Of a DNA stretch of 64,000 nucleotides, positions 48,342-59,743 are shown one piece after another. Source of the stretch: Trifolium pratense (taxonomy: Eukaryota > Streptophyta > Magnoliopsida > Fabales > Fabaceae); assembly GCF_020283565.1 (NCBI RefSeq), contig NC_060060.1:41230001-41294000 (forward strand), in the 5' to 3' direction. Each line of letters starts with the position of its first letter. The stretch's first letter is position 1. The position numbers and the translations under genes are program-made. A model generated the notes under the pieces. That model ran no database searches. It was given only the letters and a program-made list of their open reading frames with translations, and was not told the origin of the DNA.

Positions 48342-49005
48342 TGTTAGGTGCATGTTATCTAGTTTAGGTTTTTTTTTTTATTAGGAGTCATTATACTTTG
48401 AACTAGTTACAGATTTTCACAGTCAATTAATACAATATTGTCTAATTTTATTTACAACTTTTTTGACTAATTCTATTTACAACTTGATAGACAGGTTTTA
48501 TAGAAAAATATAATTTAAAGATTTTATTCACAAATAAAAAGGTTTAATTATTTTTTAAAACATCCATCTTTGGCTATAACCCTTTTCTATTTATACATCT
48601 CTTGTTTTTCTAACATCATCACGGTTAAGGTAAAACACATTGCTAGCTATAGCTCTTATAATTTCTGTATTTTATATTTACATGTACAATTGATTTTTCT
48701 TTGTTCTTGTTCTCGTGTTTGATTTTGTTTTGTACATATGGTTTTTATGCAATTGTTTTTTCTTTGTTTGATTTTATTTTAGTATATATGTTTTTGTGTT
48801 TGTTTTTTCTCTGGTGATGTTTGTTTTTCTCTGTTTTTTTTTTAAACAATGAAAGATATAATTGTTAATGTTAATTAGTATTTTGCATTTTTTTTTTTGG
48901 TCAAGAGTATTTTGCACTTTTATTGACTTAAACTCTGAACCATTTCTCCTTAATATGTTTTTCTCTTCTCTTTTGTGTAAAGAACCATTCAACTCTCAAA
49001 CTAAT

Positions 49006-49652
49006 TGAAATTCCTGGCACACAGTGGACAGGTGTTGCTCAAGGTGTAGCAACACTTGTCTGTTGTAGACAGATGTTGTCACCGGTGCGCCAACACTTGT
49101 CTATAAACAGAGCAAATAACACTCAGGTCCTAAGCTTGCATCAATGAGACACAAGATAGGCTCACAATTAACACTCTAAAATCCTAAAAACACACGCTTT
49201 GTAAGACTCGATTTTAGATGCTTGAAACCATATGCTTGCCTTCGTATTTATAGTAGTAGAACGACTTGGGCTTCAAGACAAAATTAGGGCTTCTAGAATT
49301 GCGGCAGCAGTGATATATTTTTGAAAACAATAGTTATATTTTTGAAACCGCAAAAATATATTTTCCAAAAATATAATTCCTTTGGAAAATAAAACTAGGG
49401 TTTAGCTGCCTCATGAAACACATTAAACACGTGCGCCTTCTTCTGTAAGAAACCTTGAACAAATTCTTCAAACAGATCTTCAAAAGATTGAGTAGAAAAT
49501 AAAAACATCCAGCTGGCGCGCGCAGAACAGAGTCAGGTGTTATTCCAAAGTGTCACAACATTTGTCACAACACTTGGGGTCAGCACACTTGTCTCAACAC
49601 TTGGCTAAAATATGTTTTTGCAAAATGTAGCCAATCATACAAAAACCCAACA
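49006..49652 (-). repeat. 3' LTR of Sirevirus 1
   Basis: 647 bp; appears identical to 57738-58384. Rich in the recurring text CAACACTTGTC and its complement. Confidence 0.95.
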
Positions 49653-50462
49653 ATCTCCCCCTTTGGCAAATTTTGGCTAAAACAATATTGGACCAGTATA
49701 TAGAGAGATACAGTATTACCTTTCCTTCGAGTCAACATGATCACACAACTAGGAAAGAAAGTAACACATAGTAAAACTACTTCCAAGATAGTCAAGTAGC
49801 ATCAGAGGCAATGCAACAGCGGAATAAAAACAACTAGCCTCATGGAACAACACAAGGGAGAAATAAACTCCCATAGTAGGTGCTAAGTAGGAGAAATAAA
49901 CTCCTAATAGTGTAAGCGCGTATCCATTCATCATAAGAACAACAGGAAAAATAAATTCCCATAAAACATCTGAGAAAAATAAATTCTCAGTCATACTAGA
50001 TAGTGGACTCAATAGTCAGGTGCCATAACACTTGGCACAACATTTGTCCTCAAACGTATTCAGGCGATCAAGAGATAATATCACTCACACTCCCCCTGAA
50101 TTCATGCATACACACACCAGATAGAGAAAGAATATTCACTACTCCCCCTCAGTACATGCATATTACTCACACTCCCCCTCAATACGAGCATGCGAACAAT
50201 TTCATGCAAACACAGTCACCAGATCCAGATGTGAGAACATCACACACTTGTCACACACACACACTACTCCCCCTTTTTAGCCACAATTTAGACAAACATC
50301 ATGCATAGGAAATCATAGTGTACCAGAGCATAGAGAATATCAGTGTGCAGTTATTACAGACCATAGAGCACACACAAGTGCTAGAAATTCAGGGCCTAGC
50401 CCATAAAAGAAAAAAAAAACACCAAAAGTACATCAGAAACAAATATAAGGAAACATCAGAAA
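49653..50462 (-). other. Non-coding region with multiple polypurine tracts, Sirevirus 1
   Basis: Between the envelope-like ORF and the 3' LTR. On the element strand the core GGGGGA occurs near 49653-49663 (main tract), 50091-50096, 50142-50148, 50172-50178 and 50268-50274, mostly as GGGGGAGTGTGAG or GGGGGAGTAGTG. Repeated purine tracts here are a known Sirevirus trait. No ORF. Confidence 0.75.
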
Positions 50463-52715
50463 TCAGAGTGAAGAACTTTCATCAGAGTCCTCCATCACAT
50501 CCTCAGAACCATCCTCAGACTCACTAGCCTCTTCTCCTTCTTGTCCATTTGACTCACCCTCAGCCATCTCAGCAGCTTCCTCAGCCTTGAGAGCCTCAAT
50601 TACACGGTCTATTTTCAGCTTCCTGGCCTCAAGAGCTCTGCTAGTTTCAGTAAGATCAGCAATCATCTGTTTCCTTGAAAGTACACCAGTCTGGACAGAT
50701 GTGCCAACACCTGCTGCAACATTTGTCCCATCCAGCAGTCCCTGCTCAATCACCAACACCCCTTTCCTTTTGCAAGGAACATCAGAACTTCTTAGTATAT
50801 CTGGGTGTTGTTCAAGCATAATGTTGCATAGCAGAGTGGGGAGAGCAACTGGCTTCTCAACAGCATATGTTAAAGCATGACTTAAGGTTTCTTGAAAGAA
50901 ATATGACCCATAATCAAATTTTGCCTTTGTACCCACAGCATATATGAACTTTCCCAACCCTCTGGCCACATCACCTGAATGGGTTGTAGGGACCCAGTTG
51001 TGTGCAGCTATCCTATTCAAAACAGCATAAAATGGAGAGAGGGAAGTTGCAGACAACTTAGCCTTGCTTGGCCATACCTTAACTCTTCCTCCAGTGAGGA
51101 CCTTGCAGATTTCATTATCTGTGGCTTTCAGAGGAGCCACTTCTTCAGAATCCCTTTGCAAATATTGGTTGATCACAGTTGGAGAGAATTGAACACACTT
51201 TCCTCGTACAAAAACTTGCCTATATTCAGGGCTTTTTGGATCATTACAGTCTGCAGCCACATTAATCAAAAATTCCTTGACAAGCCTGTCATAGCACTTG
51301 TCCAAACCAACCACAGTTTTCATCAAACCTGCATACTCAAGAGTTTCTACAACACTAGGGCATTCAAGGATATCAGCTTTCAAATTTCTTTCCAGAGCTA
51401 ACCTTCTATGATACACAAACTTCCACCTTGCAGACCCATTTTCCAGATGAAATGAAACATTATCTAATGGAGCAGATGGAACTGTTTGAGGGATCTTTTT
51501 CCTTCCTATACTCTTCCTAGATGTGCTACCAGATGCAGCAACATCTGTCTCAGGTTCAAAATCAGAATCACTAGTTGGAGGAGCCTTTCTTTTCTTGGTC
51601 TCTGACCTAGGGACCACTTTACTGACAGGTTTTGGAGGTCCATACACAGACTTTTTACCAGTAGCCTTTCCAGCCTTAGAGGGTTTGGGTGTTTGGGCAG
51701 GTGTGTTAGTAGCCTCTACAGTTTTACCAGCCCTACTTCTAGTCCTCCTAGCTACACTAGCTTCAGAATGTGCAGGAATAGCCTTATCACTAGCTGTAGT
51801 TTCATTTTCATTAACAATGATTACCTCAGGAGTTTCATTCACAACTTTATCAGAACCCGCTTCTTTATCAGTATCCTTAGGTGGGGGACTCTCATCAGAC
51901 TCAGAATAGTCCACAAGGTTCTCTTGTGCCAAAGATGTGGTAACATCTGGCACCACATTTGGCGCAGCGCCATGTGTTGCAACACTTGGCGCAACATGAG
52001 TCTCAGGAGCAGTTTTCTTAATGGACTCATCAGCAACAGGATTATTGGTCTCAGTAGAAGCACCAACATTATCATCATCAGCAACAGGGGAGTTAGGAAC
52101 ACTTTTCCCCAAATTTTCAGACACAGTAGGTTTCTCTAAACCTAGGTTTTCAACAGAGTTTGGAGTATCAGAGTTTTGATTAAGTGAGTTCTTACCAGAT
52201 GTGTCAACATTAACCTCTGCAGCTTTTACGACAGGAGTAGCAACACCACTCGATGGAAGTGGATCAACATGCAGTTCAGACATTGTAAAACTTCTTCTCG
52301 ATTCAGTTCGCGATTTCTTGCTCTTCTTCTTCGCTTTCTTAATTGAAGAGGAGGGAGATGAAGGATTTATGCTCGTTCGTGATAATTTTTCCTTTTTCGC
52401 AACTGATTTTCTCCTCATCGTTGGACTTGTGGAAGGTATGGTGGTGAGAGGAACAGCATCGATTACCACCTTTTGTAGTGATGGAGTAGCATCTGACTTT
52501 GTTGGTGAAGATTTGACAGAGTTCGACATGATTTGGATTTGAGGTTTTCTGAGAAAAGGAGAAGTCAGAGAGATGTTGATGAGGAAGATAGAGAGTTCGT
52601 GAGAGAGAGAATAGATGAAAAATAATGATTGTGGTTGATGGAGGTTGAGGGAAGTTGAATGAGAACTTCCTTGATTTGCGTGTAACTTAAAGTGATGAGA
52701 GGTAGTTACACGCAT
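50463..52715 (-). CDS. Sirevirus envelope-like ORF, up to 750 codons
   Basis: ORF downstream of pol in the position of the SIRE1 envelope-like gene. The N-terminal 60 residues contain a hydrophobic stretch (LFFIYSLSHELSIFLINISL). Then come basic, Ser/Pro/Thr-rich low-complexity sequence (about 60-400), a globular region from about 420 (ARWKFVYHRRLALERN, GKCVQFSPTVINQYLQR, WVPTTHSGDVARGLGKF) resembling the putative plant transposon protein domain, and an acidic end (EEASESEDGSEDVMEDSDES). It is in frame with pol, separated by one UAG and five codons, so it may be made by readthrough. An alternative start is the methionine of MSNSVKSSP about 62 codons in. Function unproven. Confidence 0.82.
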   Translation of the reverse strand: MRVTTSHHFKLHANQGSSHSTSLNLHQPQSLFFIYSLSHELSIFLINISLTSPFLRKPQIQIMSNSVKSSPTKSDATPSLQKVVIDAVPLTTIPSTSPTMRRKSVAKKEKLSRTSINPSSPSSSIKKAKKKSKKSRTESRRSFTMSELHVDPLPSSGVATPVVKAAEVNVDTSGKNSLNQNSDTPNSVENLGLEKPTVSENLGKSVPNSPVADDDNVGASTETNNPVADESIKKTAPETHVAPSVATHGAAPNVVPDVTTSLAQENLVDYSESDESPPPKDTDKEAGSDKVVNETPEVIIVNENETTASDKAIPAHSEASVARRTRSRAGKTVEATNTPAQTPKPSKAGKATGKKSVYGPPKPVSKVVPRSETKKRKAPPTSDSDFEPETDVAASGSTSRKSIGRKKIPQTVPSAPLDNVSFHLENGSARWKFVYHRRLALERNLKADILECPSVVETLEYAGLMKTVVGLDKCYDRLVKEFLINVAADCNDPKSPEYRQVFVRGKCVQFSPTVINQYLQRDSEEVAPLKATDNEICKVLTGGRVKVWPSKAKLSATSLSPFYAVLNRIAAHNWVPTTHSGDVARGLGKFIYAVGTKAKFDYGSYFFQETLSHALTYAVEKPVALPTLLCNIMLEQHPDILRSSDVPCKRKGVLVIEQGLLDGTNVAAGVGTSVQTGVLSRKQMIADLTETSRALEARKLKIDRVIEALKAEEAAEMAEGESNGQEGEEASESEDGSEDVMEDSDESSSL

Positions 52716-52733
52716 TGCCTGCTGTAACTGCTA
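52716..52733 (-). promoter_or_regulatory. Likely stop-codon readthrough site (UAG-CAG-UUA)
   Basis: The pol stop TAG (52733-52731) is followed by CAG TTA CAG CAG GCA and then the ATG of the envelope-like ORF in the same frame. UAG-CAR-YYA is the tobamovirus-type readthrough context, and suppression in this position has been described for soybean SIRE1. Use of the site here is inferred. Confidence 0.7.
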
Positions 52734-55700
52734 TTTGTCTTCAAAAAGGCAAATTCCAAGTTTGCCTCTTAAATTTTCAAATTGACTTGCATCTAACGCC
52801 TTAGTAAAAATGTCTGCTAACTGTTCTTCAGATGCAATGTGCTCAAGTGTAACAATTTTTTCTTCTACAAGCTCCCTTATAAAATGATGACGTATATCAA
52901 TGTGCTTAGTCCTACTATGTTGAATAGGATTTTTAGAGATGTTTATAGCACTCAGATTGTCACAGTAAAGTGTCATGACATCTTGCTCCACACTATACTC
53001 CTTCAACATTTGTCTCATCCATAACAATTGAGAGCAACTACTCCCAGCTGCTATATATTCTGCCTCAGCTGTTGATAGAGACACACTATTTTGCTTCTTA
53101 CTAAACCAAGATACTAGATTGTTTCCCAAGAAGAAACATGCACCAGAGGTGCTCTTTCTATCATCAGCACTTCCAGCCCAATCTGCATCACAAAATCCAA
53201 TTAAGGTAGAATCATTGCCATGAGTGTATAGAATTCCATAGCCACATGTGCCATTGACATATTTGAAGATCCTCTTTACTTGAGTCAGATGACTCATCTT
53301 GGGTTCAGATTGGTATCTAGCACAAACACCAACTGCAAACATGATATCAGGCCTGCTAGCTGTGAGATATAGTAAGCTCCCAATCATACTTCTATAGAGA
53401 CTTTGATCCACATCAACCCCTTTCTCATCTTTGGTGAGCTTCAAGTGTGTAGGTGCAGGTGTCCTTTTGTGACTACCACCTTCCATACCAAATTTCTTCA
53501 CAATGTTTCTTGCATATTTTTCTTGAGAGATAAATATAGTGTCTTCCATTTGTTTGACCTGAAGACCTAAAAAATAAGTTAGCTCACCTACAAGACTCAT
53601 TTCAAATTCAGATTGCATTTGATGCACAAAGTGTTCCACCATTTGTCGCGACATTCCACCAAATACAATATCATCCACATAGATCTGAGCTATCATTAGC
53701 TTCCCTTTTTCTTCTCTTACAAACAGGGTTTTATCATTACCACCCTTCTTGTATCCATGGCTGACAAGAAATTCAGTCAACCTTTCATACCATGCTCTAG
53801 GGGCTTGTTTCAATCCATAAAGTGCTTTCTTTAGTTTGTAAACATGGTTAGGAAAGCTTGGATCTACAAACCCTTTTGGTTGCTCAACATATGCCTCTTC
53901 ATTTAGATAGCCATTTAGGAATGCACTTTTTACATCCATTTGATATAGCTTGAATTTCAAAATGCATGCCACAGCCAAGAGTAATCTTATGGACTCCAAG
54001 CGAGCAACTGGAGCAAAAGTCTCATCAAAATCTACTCCTTCTATCTGGGTGTATCCTTGTGCTACAAGTCTGGCTTTATTTCTAGTAATATCACCATTTT
54101 CATCAGTTTTGTTCTTGTACACCCATTTTGTACCAATAACATTTATACCATCTGGTCTAGGTACTAGATCCCATACCTCACTTCTTTTGAACTGAGTTAG
54201 TTCCTCCTGCATAGCATTGATCCAGTATTCATCAGTCAAAGCTTCTTTAACATTCTTTGGTTCAATCTTTGATATGAAACATGAATTGGAGATTGCTTCT
54301 TTTGATCTTCTTGTTGCAATTCCTTGATTTGGATTTCCAATGACAAGTTCCAGAGGATGATTCTTCTGTGTTCTAGTGGATGGTCCCTTGTTTGGTCTAG
54401 GAACCTCTGTAGTAGACTCAGAATGTTGATCAGGTTCAGGTTCAGTTTGATCATCATCAGGTGTTGGGACAGGTGTTATGACATCTGTCTCTTCAGCTGG
54501 ATCTGCACTTGTTGTATCACTGTCATCAACAACAACATTAATTGATTCCATCATAGTTCTTGTTCTGGAGTTAAAAACCCTATACGCTCTGCTATTGGTT
54601 GAGTAACCTAAAAATATCCCCTCATCACTTTTGGGATCCAATTTTCTCCTAGGTTCTCTATCTGCCAAAATATAACATTTTGACCCAAACACATGGAAGT
54701 ACTTCACAGTTGGCTTCCTATTCTTCCATAGTTCATACAATGTTGTAGCAGTACCTTTCCTTAATGTTACTCTATTGTGAATGTAACATGCTGTATTCAT
54801 GGCTTCAACCCAGAACTTGTAAGGAACATTTTTGGCATGCAACATTACTCTAGCAGATTCTTGTAAGGTTCTATTCTTTCTTTCAACCACACCATTTTGT
54901 TGAGGTGTAATTGGTGAAGAGAATTCATGAATTATTCCTTCAGCAGCACAAAAATCAGCACATTTAGAGTTTTCAAATTCCTTACCATGGTCACTTCTGA
55001 TTCTTACAATACCACAGTCTTTCTCTTTTTGAAGTTGTATACAAAGATTTTTGAATTCTTCAAAAGTCTCAGATTTTTCCCTAATGAAATTCACCCAAGT
55101 ATACCTAGAGAAGTCATCAACTATAACAAGAACATATTTCTTACCTCCAAGACTCTCAACTTGTATGGGCCCCATCAGATCCATATGTAGTAACTCAAGA
55201 ACTCTAGAGGTGGACAAGTGTTGCAACTTTTGGTGCGACACTTTGGTTTGCTTCCCAATCTGACATTCACCACAGATATTGCCTTCCTGTATCTGTAAGA
55301 TTGGTAATCCTCTGACAGCTTCCTCTGATATGACTCTCTTCATGCTCTTCAGGTTAAGGTGTCCTAATTTTTGATGCCATAGCTTAACCTCTTCATTTTT
55401 AGTTAAGAGACATGTAGATACATTACCTTCTTCAAGAGGGATCCACAAGTAGCAGTTGTCTTTTGATCTAACACCCCTCATAAGGATGTCTCCTTCATCA
55501 TTGCTGACCAGACATTCATTTTTTGTAAAGTTGACTTTCATGCCTTGATCACATAGTTGGCTTATACTGATTAGATTGGCAGTTAGTCCTTTTACAAGGA
55601 GAACATTTTCAAGTTTTGGTAGACCATGATCAATCAGTCTTCCAATACCTCTGATTTCCCCCTTTGCTCCATCTCCAAATGTCACAAAACTTGTGGCATA

Positions 55701-57668
55701 GGATTTTACTTCTTTTAAATATTTTTCAACACCAGTCATGTGTCTAGAACAACCACTATCAAAGTACCAATCTTCTTTTGATGAGGCTCTGAGAGACGTA
55801 TGGGCAATCAAACCTTTCTTACTGCTTTCAGCTGTATACTCCTTGGTATTGGTTGCATCATCTTTTTGCTTCCATTCCATCTTTGTTTTAGTGATGGATT
55901 GATCAGGTTCTTGTGGAATTTCACTTGGATAACCATACAGTTTGTAGCAATAAGGCCTTATGTGCCCCTTTCTTCCACAGTGATGACATCTCCATGAATG
56001 ATACCTGCTTCTTGGTCTAGGTATAAACCTAGGTCTCTGCCATCTTTGCTGATGTGGTGCCATATGTGGCAACACTTGTCTCTGCTGTCTAAGAGACAGG
56101 TGTGGCGACATCCTGTCATGCATTTTTGGAGACGGTTGTTTACTCAACTCAGGCAAAAATTTCCCTTCCTTGTTGTAATCCATAATCCTATTGACATTTT
56201 TGTATTCATACCCAATGCCTGTTTTGGATCTACTAGGAGCAGGCAAAGTTTCCAGAATTTCATCTAGATCACTTCCTTTGAATAGCCTAAGAACATGCTT
56301 CTTTAAATTCTCAAGATGAGAGTTTAATTCAGTTACCTCTTCATTCAGATGGGCTATCTCAGTCAGTTGTTTGTCAGCTTCTAAGTTGATGATAGTTGCC
56401 TTCTGTTCCTCAATGATCTTTAAACTATCTTCCCATTTAGTACTAAATTCAGAGACTCTTGATAAATTAGCAGCTTTCTCAGTTTGCAACTTAGTGATTG
56501 TCTCTTTTTGCTCTTCAGAGACTCTGCAGACTTCTGCACTCTTCAGACACAGCTTTTTATATGATTCAGCAAGTTCATCAAAGGTTAGTTCTTCTTCACA
56601 TGATTCAGTGTCAGATGTGCAAACACTTGTCAACACATGTATAGCTTTTGCAGTATCGGCTTCTCCTTCAGAATCTTCATCTGACCAAGTTACAGTTAAC
56701 CCCTTCTTTTGTTTCTTCAGAAAGGTTCCACATTCACTTCTAATGTGTCCAAACCCTTCACATTCATGACATTGAACACCTTTATTTGGAGCTGATTTCT
56801 CATCTGTTACAGGTTTTCTGAAATTCCTGTAAGTGTTGCGACCAATGTCAGCTGCACCTGTCTTAGAGCGTTTGTCCATTCTCTTTAGTACCTTATTAAA
56901 TTGTTTTCCCAAAAGAACCATTGCATCAGAGATGCTTTGTTCAGATTCTGTGTCACTTAGTTGATCTTCTTCCTCAGCATTTGAAACAAAAGCAATACTT
57001 TTGTTTTTCTTATCCATCTTTTCATTTGTGGCTACCTCATAGGTTTGTAGTGAACCAACCAGTTCATCTAGCTTCATATCTGTGATATCCTTTGCTTCTT
57101 CTATAGCTGTGACTTTCATGTCAAACTTCTTAGGTAGAGACCTGAGCATTTTTCTTACCAGCTTTTCTTCAGGTATCTTTTCACCCAAGGCATCAAATTG
57201 ATTGTCAAAATCAAGTATGGTCATGTGAAAATCCTGAATGGTTTCATCATCATTCATTCTCAGATTCTCAAACTTAGTTGTTAAGAGTTGTAGTTTAGAC
57301 AGCTTCACTTTAGAGGTACCTTCATGAACAGTCTCAAGAATTGTCCAAGCTTCCTTAGCACAGACACACTTTTTGATGAGTCTGAATATGTGCTTGTCAA
57401 CACCATTATATAGTGCATACAATGCTTTTGAGTTTGCAAGAGCAAGCTCATCTTCTTCTTTGGACCATTCTTCAGCAGATTTCAACTCAAGAGTTGGTTT
57501 ACCATCTTTGTCCATCTTCACAGGTGGAGTCCATCCTCTCAGAATTGCCTTCCATGTCTTGCTATCAATTTGTTTTAGGAAGGCCATCATGCGGGACTTC
57601 CAATAGTCATAGTTTGAAGCGCCAACCAAGAGAGGTGGTCTGGTAACAAAACCTCCTTCTTTGTCCAT
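52731..57668 (-). CDS. Sirevirus gag-pol polyprotein, 1645 codons, intact
   Basis: Single ORF from ATG 57668, 69 bases inside the 5' LTR. Order: gag core (about 10-220), CCHC knuckle [14 protein letters not shown] at 300-313, acidic and coiled-coil stretch (about 370-470), second knuckle [14 protein letters not shown] at 561-574, protease DSGCS at 637, integrase zinc region (LWHQKLGH ... CGEC) 764-802, integrase core ([28 protein letters not shown]) about 828-935, reverse transcriptase with [11 protein letters not shown] at about 1330, and RNase H with [13 protein letters not shown] near 1560. It ends at UAG 52733-52731, followed by CAG UUA. All catalytic marks seen are present, so it could be active. 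Confidence 0.95.
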   Translation of the reverse strand: MDKEGGFVTRPPLLVGASNYDYWKSRMMAFLKQIDSKTWKAILRGWTPPVKMDKDGKPTLELKSAEEWSKEEDELALANSKALYALYNGVDKHIFRLIKKCVCAKEAWTILETVHEGTSKVKLSKLQLLTTKFENLRMNDDETIQDFHMTILDFDNQFDALGEKIPEEKLVRKMLRSLPKKFDMKVTAIEEAKDITDMKLDELVGSLQTYEVATNEKMDKKNKSIAFVSNAEEEDQLSDTESEQSISDAMVLLGKQFNKVLKRMDKRSKTGAADIGRNTYRNFRKPVTDEKSAPNKGVQCHECEGFGHIRSECGTFLKKQKKGLTVTWSDEDSEGEADTAKAIHVLTSVCTSDTESCEEELTFDELAESYKKLCLKSAEVCRVSEEQKETITKLQTEKAANLSRVSEFSTKWEDSLKIIEEQKATIINLEADKQLTEIAHLNEEVTELNSHLENLKKHVLRLFKGSDLDEILETLPAPSRSKTGIGYEYKNVNRIMDYNKEGKFLPELSKQPSPKMHDRMSPHLSLRQQRQVLPHMAPHQQRWQRPRFIPRPRSRYHSWRCHHCGRKGHIRPYCYKLYGYPSEIPQEPDQSITKTKMEWKQKDDATNTKEYTAESSKKGLIAHTSLRASSKEDWYFDSGCSRHMTGVEKYLKEVKSYATSFVTFGDGAKGEIRGIGRLIDHGLPKLENVLLVKGLTANLISISQLCDQGMKVNFTKNECLVSNDEGDILMRGVRSKDNCYLWIPLEEGNVSTCLLTKNEEVKLWHQKLGHLNLKSMKRVISEEAVRGLPILQIQEGNICGECQIGKQTKVSHQKLQHLSTSRVLELLHMDLMGPIQVESLGGKKYVLVIVDDFSRYTWVNFIREKSETFEEFKNLCIQLQKEKDCGIVRIRSDHGKEFENSKCADFCAAEGIIHEFSSPITPQQNGVVERKNRTLQESARVMLHAKNVPYKFWVEAMNTACYIHNRVTLRKGTATTLYELWKNRKPTVKYFHVFGSKCYILADREPRRKLDPKSDEGIFLGYSTNSRAYRVFNSRTRTMMESINVVVDDSDTTSADPAEETDVITPVPTPDDDQTEPEPDQHSESTTEVPRPNKGPSTRTQKNHPLELVIGNPNQGIATRRSKEAISNSCFISKIEPKNVKEALTDEYWINAMQEELTQFKRSEVWDLVPRPDGINVIGTKWVYKNKTDENGDITRNKARLVAQGYTQIEGVDFDETFAPVARLESIRLLLAVACILKFKLYQMDVKSAFLNGYLNEEAYVEQPKGFVDPSFPNHVYKLKKALYGLKQAPRAWYERLTEFLVSHGYKKGGNDKTLFVREEKGKLMIAQIYVDDIVFGGMSRQMVEHFVHQMQSEFEMSLVGELTYFLGLQVKQMEDTIFISQEKYARNIVKKFGMEGGSHKRTPAPTHLKLTKDEKGVDVDQSLYRSMIGSLLYLTASRPDIMFAVGVCARYQSEPKMSHLTQVKRIFKYVNGTCGYGILYTHGNDSTLIGFCDADWAGSADDRKSTSGACFFLGNNLVSWFSKKQNSVSLSTAEAEYIAAGSSCSQLLWMRQMLKEYSVEQDVMTLYCDNLSAINISKNPIQHSRTKHIDIRHHFIRELVEEKIVTLEHIASEEQLADIFTKALDASQFENLRGKLGICLFEDK

Positions 57669-57737
57669 CCTTGCCAGAAACGATTTCCCTGGAGCTCACC
57701 CTAAAATTCAGAACAGGGTGCCTGCTCTGATGCCAAT

Positions 57738-58384
57738 TGAAATTCCTGGCACACAGTGGACAGGTGTTGCTCAAGGTGTAGCAACACTTGTCTGTTGTAG
57801 ACAGATGTTGTCACCGGTGCGCCAACACTTGTCTATAAACAGAGCAAATAACACTCAGGTCCTAAGCTTGCATCAATGAGACACAAGATAGGCTCACAAT
57901 TAACACTCTAAAATCCTAAAAACACACGCTTTGTAAGACTCGATTTTAGATGCTTGAAACCATATGCTTGCCTTCGTATTTATAGTAGTAGAACGACTTG
58001 GGCTTCAAGACAAAATTAGGGCTTCTAGAATTGCGGCAGCAGTGATATATTTTTGAAAACAATAGTTATATTTTTGAAACCGCAAAAATATATTTTCCAA
58101 AAATATAATTCCTTTGGAAAATAAAACTAGGGTTTAGCTGCCTCATGAAACACATTAAACACGTGCGCCTTCTTCTGTAAGAAACCTTGAACAAATTCTT
58201 CAAACAGATCTTCAAAAGATTGAGTAGAAAATAAAAACATCCAGCTGGCGCGCGCAGAACAGAGTCAGGTGTTATTCCAAAGTGTCACAACATTTGTCAC
58301 AACACTTGGGGTCAGCACACTTGTCTCAACACTTGGCTAAAATATGTTTTTGCAAAATGTAGCCAATCATACAAAAACCCAACA
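57738..58384 (-). repeat. 5' LTR of Sirevirus 1
   Basis: 647 bp. TATAAATA on the minus strand at 57984-57977 is the likely promoter box. Confidence 0.95.
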
Positions 58385-58674
58385 CTAATTATATATCATT
58401 TTTTTATAATTATTACACATATAGTTTTAGTCTCTTGCTGTTAAATCAATTTGAATTTTGGAATAATTACTTTAGATACATGTTTAGAATACTATAAAAA
58501 GCTCATAAGAAAAAATTCAAAATTTGATTTATAAGTGAGATTTCTGTTGCTTTATATTTTTTTTTAGTTTAAAAATTTCAGATTTAATTACTCTCCTTTT
58601 AAAAAATTCTAAAGTTTGGTAAAAGAAATTATAATATTCTAAACATATCTGAAAATTAAAACAACCTTTAAAAT

Positions 58675-58795
58675 TTTGATAAATGCATAAAATTAAAAAC
58701 TATATTTAACCTAATATTATATTAAAAATAATAATAAAAGAATAATAATATAATATTAGGTTAAATATAGTTTTTAATTTTATGCATTTATCAAA
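58675..58795. repeat. Perfect palindrome, 50-bp arms, 21-bp spacer
   Basis: Arm 58675-58724 is the exact reverse complement of 58746-58795. The left arm is normal unit sequence shared with units 1 and 2; the right arm is an inverted copy replacing most of the (ATT)n tract. Confidence 0.92.
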
Positions 58796-58872
58796 TCTTT
58801 TATTATTATTATTATAATTATGATGTCAAAATTTTGACTATATTTTTAACCTTTTCCTTTTTAATTTGTAGA

Positions 58873-59328
58873 ATGGGTCGTGCAAAAACAGCTATGAAAT
58901 ACATTCAAGATGAGAATCCTCGCAAATTATGTTTTAGTCAAAGAAAAAAAGGATTAAAATAAAAAATATCTCAAATAACTAAGTCCGGAGCAAAAGCTTG
59001 TTTGGTCATGTATGATGAAAATAATGAAGGATCAATGACATGGCCAGAAAATCTTGCAACCGTAAACTCCATGCTTCAAGAATATGAGCATCAAAAGATT
59101 GAGAAAACTCCTAAAGTATTTGATGTCAATGACTACTTTAGAATTAAGAAAAATATTGTTAAAGCTGGGATTACTAAAGTGCATAAAGATATCATCAGCA
59201 TCAAGTATCCAACATGGCATCCACATTTTAATAAGATGGATGAGAATCAACTCAGAAACTTCATGGCTTCTATAGATGTTAAGATTAGAGCTTGTAATCA
59301 CAAAATTAGCACGCTGAAAAGTAGCTAG
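58873..59328 (+). pseudogene. MADS-box copy in unit 3, broken by the same nonsense codon as unit 2
   Basis: Aligned ATG at 58873; TAA at codon 30 (58960-58962), identical in position and context to unit 2, with the same SQRKK change. It lacks the two-codon addition of unit 2. The open part after the stop runs to 59328 and keeps the unit 1 text with few changes (for example GSMTWPEN for GPMTWPED). Confidence 0.85.
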
Positions 59329-59743
59329 CCACGAAGCCACTTATTAGAGATGTGGTGTTGATATATGCACCCCCTAGATTTTATAACTTTACACCTGTAT
59401 TTCTATTATTTATTTATTTTATTTTATTTTAAATCCCTCACATTTTTACTTTGCACCTATATTGCACTTGGATCGAATTTTTCTCATTTCCCTGTCATAT
59501 TTTATTACAGCTAAAAGCAATGTATCCACTAGGCTAGCCATCAATGATGTTTAATGTGTGAATCTATTATCCATAACTTATATATTGTAGTATAATGAAA
59601 TCCACTATTTAAAGACACATATGACATTGAAACTTGTGCAGTCAACTTCTCAAAAGTTTAAAAAATATTACTTTCGATTCAAATATTTCTTTTTTTGGTT
59701 TCCTTAACCAGTGTCTTAGGGCACCGGTTAGCATGACCCTCCC

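Larger units (their letters stand above)
36195..48405 (+). repeat. Tandem unit 2, interrupted by a Helitron and nested Copia
   Basis: Same order as unit 1. Removing the 6350-bp insertion 36801-43150 leaves about 5.86 kb. Coding text matches unit 1 almost exactly in the STP gene. The MADS-box copy is broken. Confidence 0.9.
49006..58384 (-). mobile_element. Complete Sirevirus (Copia, SIRE1-type) with envelope-like ORF, 9.38 kb
   Basis: LTRs of 647 bp (49006-49652, 57738-58384) start TG and end CA with the 5-bp duplication CTAAT (49001-49005, 58385-58389). Minus-strand order: 5' LTR, primer site TTGGCATCAGAGCAGG (complementary to initiator tRNA-Met) at 57737-57722, gag-pol, envelope-like ORF, several purine tracts, and the main purine tract (GCCAAAGGGGGAGAT) beside the 3' LTR. 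I saw no difference between the LTRs by eye. Both ORFs are unbroken. It is inserted in the spacer of tandem unit 3. Confidence 0.95.
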
